DNA of 6,843 nucleotides, from contig JBAZCJ010000078.1 in the NCBI GenBank assembly GCA_041671005.1, positions 1-6,843 of the forward strand, in the 5' to 3' direction. Source of the stretch: JACRPI01 sp041671005 (GTDB taxonomy: Archaea; Nanobdellota; Nanobdellia; Woesearchaeales; DSVV01). The notes beneath the pieces are model-generated. The model saw only the letters and a program-made list of their open reading frames with translations. It was not told the origin of the DNA and searched no databases. Below are positions 5,277 to 6,843 of this stretch, piece after piece; the first letter of the stretch is position 1; every line of letters starts with the position of its first letter. The position numbers and the translations under genes were made by a program.

Positions 5277-6199
5277 AAACTGTTTTGATTACAGGAGGAG
5301 CAGGGTTTATTGGAAGTCATTTATGTGATTTTTTCCTTGCTCAAAAATTTAAAGTAATTTGTGTTGATAATTTTGTCACAGGTTCTAAATTAAATATTGG
5401 ACATCACTTACAAAATCCTTTGTTTAGTTTTATAGAACATGATGTTTCAAAACCGTTTATAGTTAAAGAATCTGTTGACTATGTTTTGCATTTTGCATGT
5501 CCTGCTTCTCCTATTGATTATCAAAAAATACCTTTGGAAACTTTACATGTTTGTTCAATGGGCACATTTCATATTCTTGAACTTGCTCGTCAAAAAAAAG
5601 CAGTATTTCTTCTTGCATCAACGTCTGAAGTATATGGGGATCCTGCAATAACACCTCAACCAGAAACTTATTGGGGAAATGTTAATTCAATTGGTCCACG
5701 TAGTTGTTATGATGAAGGAAAACGCTATGCCGAAGCAGAGGTTATGGCTTATCATCGAGTTTATAATCTTAACACAAAGATAGTTCGAATATTTAATACG
5801 TATGGTCCACGTATGCGGAAAAATGATGGCAGGGTTGTTCCTGCATTTGTTACTGAAGCTCTTCATAATGAATCTTTAACGATTTTTGGGGATGGAACTC
5901 AGACAAGAAGTTTTTGTTATGTTGATGATTTAATTCAAGGAATTTATTCTTTGTTATTATCTTCTCTTCACGATCCTGTAAACATTGGAAACCCACATGA
6001 ATTTACTATGAATCAATTGGCTGAACAGGTACTCATATTAACACAATCAAAAAGTACAATTATTTATTGTCCTCTTCCTGTTGATGATCCTAAACAAAGA
6101 AAACCTGATATTACAAAAGCAAGAACTCTTCTTGGTTGGGAACCAAAAATACAGTTAAATGAAGGGTTAAAAAAGACAATTGCATGGTTTCGTGAATAA
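5273..6199 (+). CDS. uxs: UDP-glucuronate decarboxylase (UDP-xylose synthase)
   Basis: This SDR-family enzyme converts UDP-glucuronate to UDP-xylose and CO2, using a bound NAD+ to form and reduce a 4-keto intermediate. The protein has 308 residues, typical for the single-domain form. It shows GGAGFIGSH at 8-16 and the decarboxylase-specific set: HFACPASPIDYQ, ASTSEVYGDP with Thr117 and Glu119, YWGNVNSIGPRSCYDEGKR with Tyr146 and Lys150, YGPRMRKNDGRVVPAF, and GDGTQTRSFCYVDDLI. This set separates it from dTDP-glucose 4,6-dehydratase and GalE. It takes the product of Ugd, encoded two genes upstream in the same operon. The start overlaps the epimerase stop (ATGA) and has no Shine-Dalgarno site, suggesting coupled translation. 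The next gene starts 2 nt after its stop. Confidence 0.94.
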   Translation: MKTVLITGGAGFIGSHLCDFFLAQKFKVICVDNFVTGSKLNIGHHLQNPLFSFIEHDVSKPFIVKESVDYVLHFACPASPIDYQKIPLETLHVCSMGTFHILELARQKKAVFLLASTSEVYGDPAITPQPETYWGNVNSIGPRSCYDEGKRYAEAEVMAYHRVYNLNTKIVRIFNTYGPRMRKNDGRVVPAFVTEALHNESLTIFGDGTQTRSFCYVDDLIQGIYSLLLSSLHDPVNIGNPHEFTMNQLAEQVLILTQSKSTIIYCPLPVDDPKQRKPDITKARTLLGWEPKIQLNEGLKKTIAWFRE

Positions 6200-6201
6200 C
6201 A

Positions 6202-6843
6202 ATGACAATTCTTAGACGCATAAGTCTTTCTTTTGTTTTCATTATTTTTGGAAGTTTTCTTGCATATCTTTTCAGAAGAATGCTTGCTCTTCAGCTTTCT
6301 GTTTCAGATTATGGTCTTCTTTATGCTCTTATTGGTTTTTTTAGTTTATTTATGCTTTTTATTGATCTAGGATTAGAACCTGCTGCTACAAAATCTATTG
6401 TTGAATTTCGTTTAAAAAATGATTATGATTCTATTCGGTCATTAGCATTTTCTGTATTTGGATTTCAAATATTATGTTCTTTTTTCTTTTTTATCATAAT
6501 TTTTATTTTTTCAGATTTTCTTGCTTCATCGTATTTTCATAATCCTTTGGCACAGGAGTACAGTATTATTATTAGTTTATGGTTTTTTACCTCTCCATTT
6601 ATTATTTTTATTTCATACCTTCTTTTGGGATTTCAAAGAACAACATGGTATACTGCTGTTGATTTTTTTCGAATGATAATTTTATTTATTATAACTTATT
6701 CTTTATTATTTTTTGGTAAAGGGATTTATGCACCTTTACTTGCATATGCTTTTGTTAATATTATTTTGTTTAGTATTTACATTCCTTATATTTATTCTCT
6801 GTTTCCTGATTTTTTTAAAAATATTCATTTTTTTTCATACAAG
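6202..6843 (+). CDS. Polysaccharide flippase-like membrane protein (Wzx/RfbX type), 5' part
   Basis: The frame is open without a stop from ATG 6202 to the window edge, 214 codons, so the C-terminal half lies outside. The protein is very hydrophobic, with about six membrane segments at roughly 8-25, 40-58, 80-104, 121-144, 155-173 and 176-200. It begins with a short basic MTILRRISLSF, then YLFRRMLALQLSVSDYGLLYAL and FIDLGLEPAATKSIVEF. That pattern of 'R.LA..LS..DYGL...L' followed by 'DLGL..A' is typical of the oligosaccharide flippase/MATE-like superfamily, which flips lipid-linked glycans across the membrane. The family usually has 12-14 segments. The start lies 2 nt after the uxs stop without a Shine-Dalgarno site, so it belongs to the same operon. 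Flippase identity rests on the N-terminal pattern and context; glycan specificity cannot be told. Confidence 0.85.
   Translation, partial: MTILRRISLSFVFIIFGSFLAYLFRRMLALQLSVSDYGLLYALIGFFSLFMLFIDLGLEPAATKSIVEFRLKNDYDSIRSLAFSVFGFQILCSFFFFIIIFIFSDFLASSYFHNPLAQEYSIIISLWFFTSPFIIFISYLLLGFQRTTWYTAVDFFRMIILFIITYSLLFFGKGIYAPLLAYAFVNIILFSIYIPYIYSLFPDFFKNIHFFSYK

Overview
The window looks archaeal. It carries a RadA recombinase with the archaeal N-terminal helix-hairpin-helix domain, a stand-alone 5S rRNA gene with a TATA-like box about 28 bp upstream, TATA boxes placed about 26-27 bp before start codons (leaderless-type promoters), and T-tract ends in place of hairpin terminators. The DNA is AT-rich, the genes are tightly packed, ScpB is present, and very small CxxC zinc proteins are conserved beside the information-processing genes. 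Together this suggests a small-genome DPANN-type archaeon (Woesearchaeota/Pacearchaeota-like). The lineage is an inference from gene types; no 16S rRNA is present.

Left part (1-2594, plus strand): a promoter and Shine-Dalgarno site precede an 89-residue conserved-looking protein of unknown function, followed 28 nt later by radA with its own strong Shine-Dalgarno site. A T-rich end follows radA. Then come a leaderless-type promoter, scpB with a long acidic tail, and, 4 nt after its stop, a 47-residue zinc-ribbon protein. This is a DNA recombination and chromosome maintenance block.

Middle (2595-3060): a second small CxxC/CxxC protein lies on the minus strand, with its stop codon directly abutting that of the zinc-ribbon gene. 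Upstream of it, also on the minus strand, is a lone 5S rRNA gene with its own TATA box and T6 end. A divergent TATA box about 32 bp from the 5S box drives the next operon.

Right part (3061-6843, plus strand): a tightly coupled sugar-nucleotide operon holds UDP-glucose 6-dehydrogenase, a GalE-like epimerase (ATGA overlap), UDP-glucuronate decarboxylase (ATGA overlap) and the first 214 codons of a Wzx/RfbX-type polysaccharide flippase that runs off the window. The first and third enzymes would turn UDP-glucose into UDP-glucuronate and then UDP-xylose. The epimerase would supply a C4-epimer. The flippase would move a lipid-linked glycan across the membrane. This looks like the start of a surface glycan or glycoprotein locus.

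I see no CRISPR array, insertion sequence, tRNA or obvious new multi-gene system. The least explained items are the 89-residue radA neighbour, the promoter-like 13-mer shared by radA and scpB, and the small zinc proteins.
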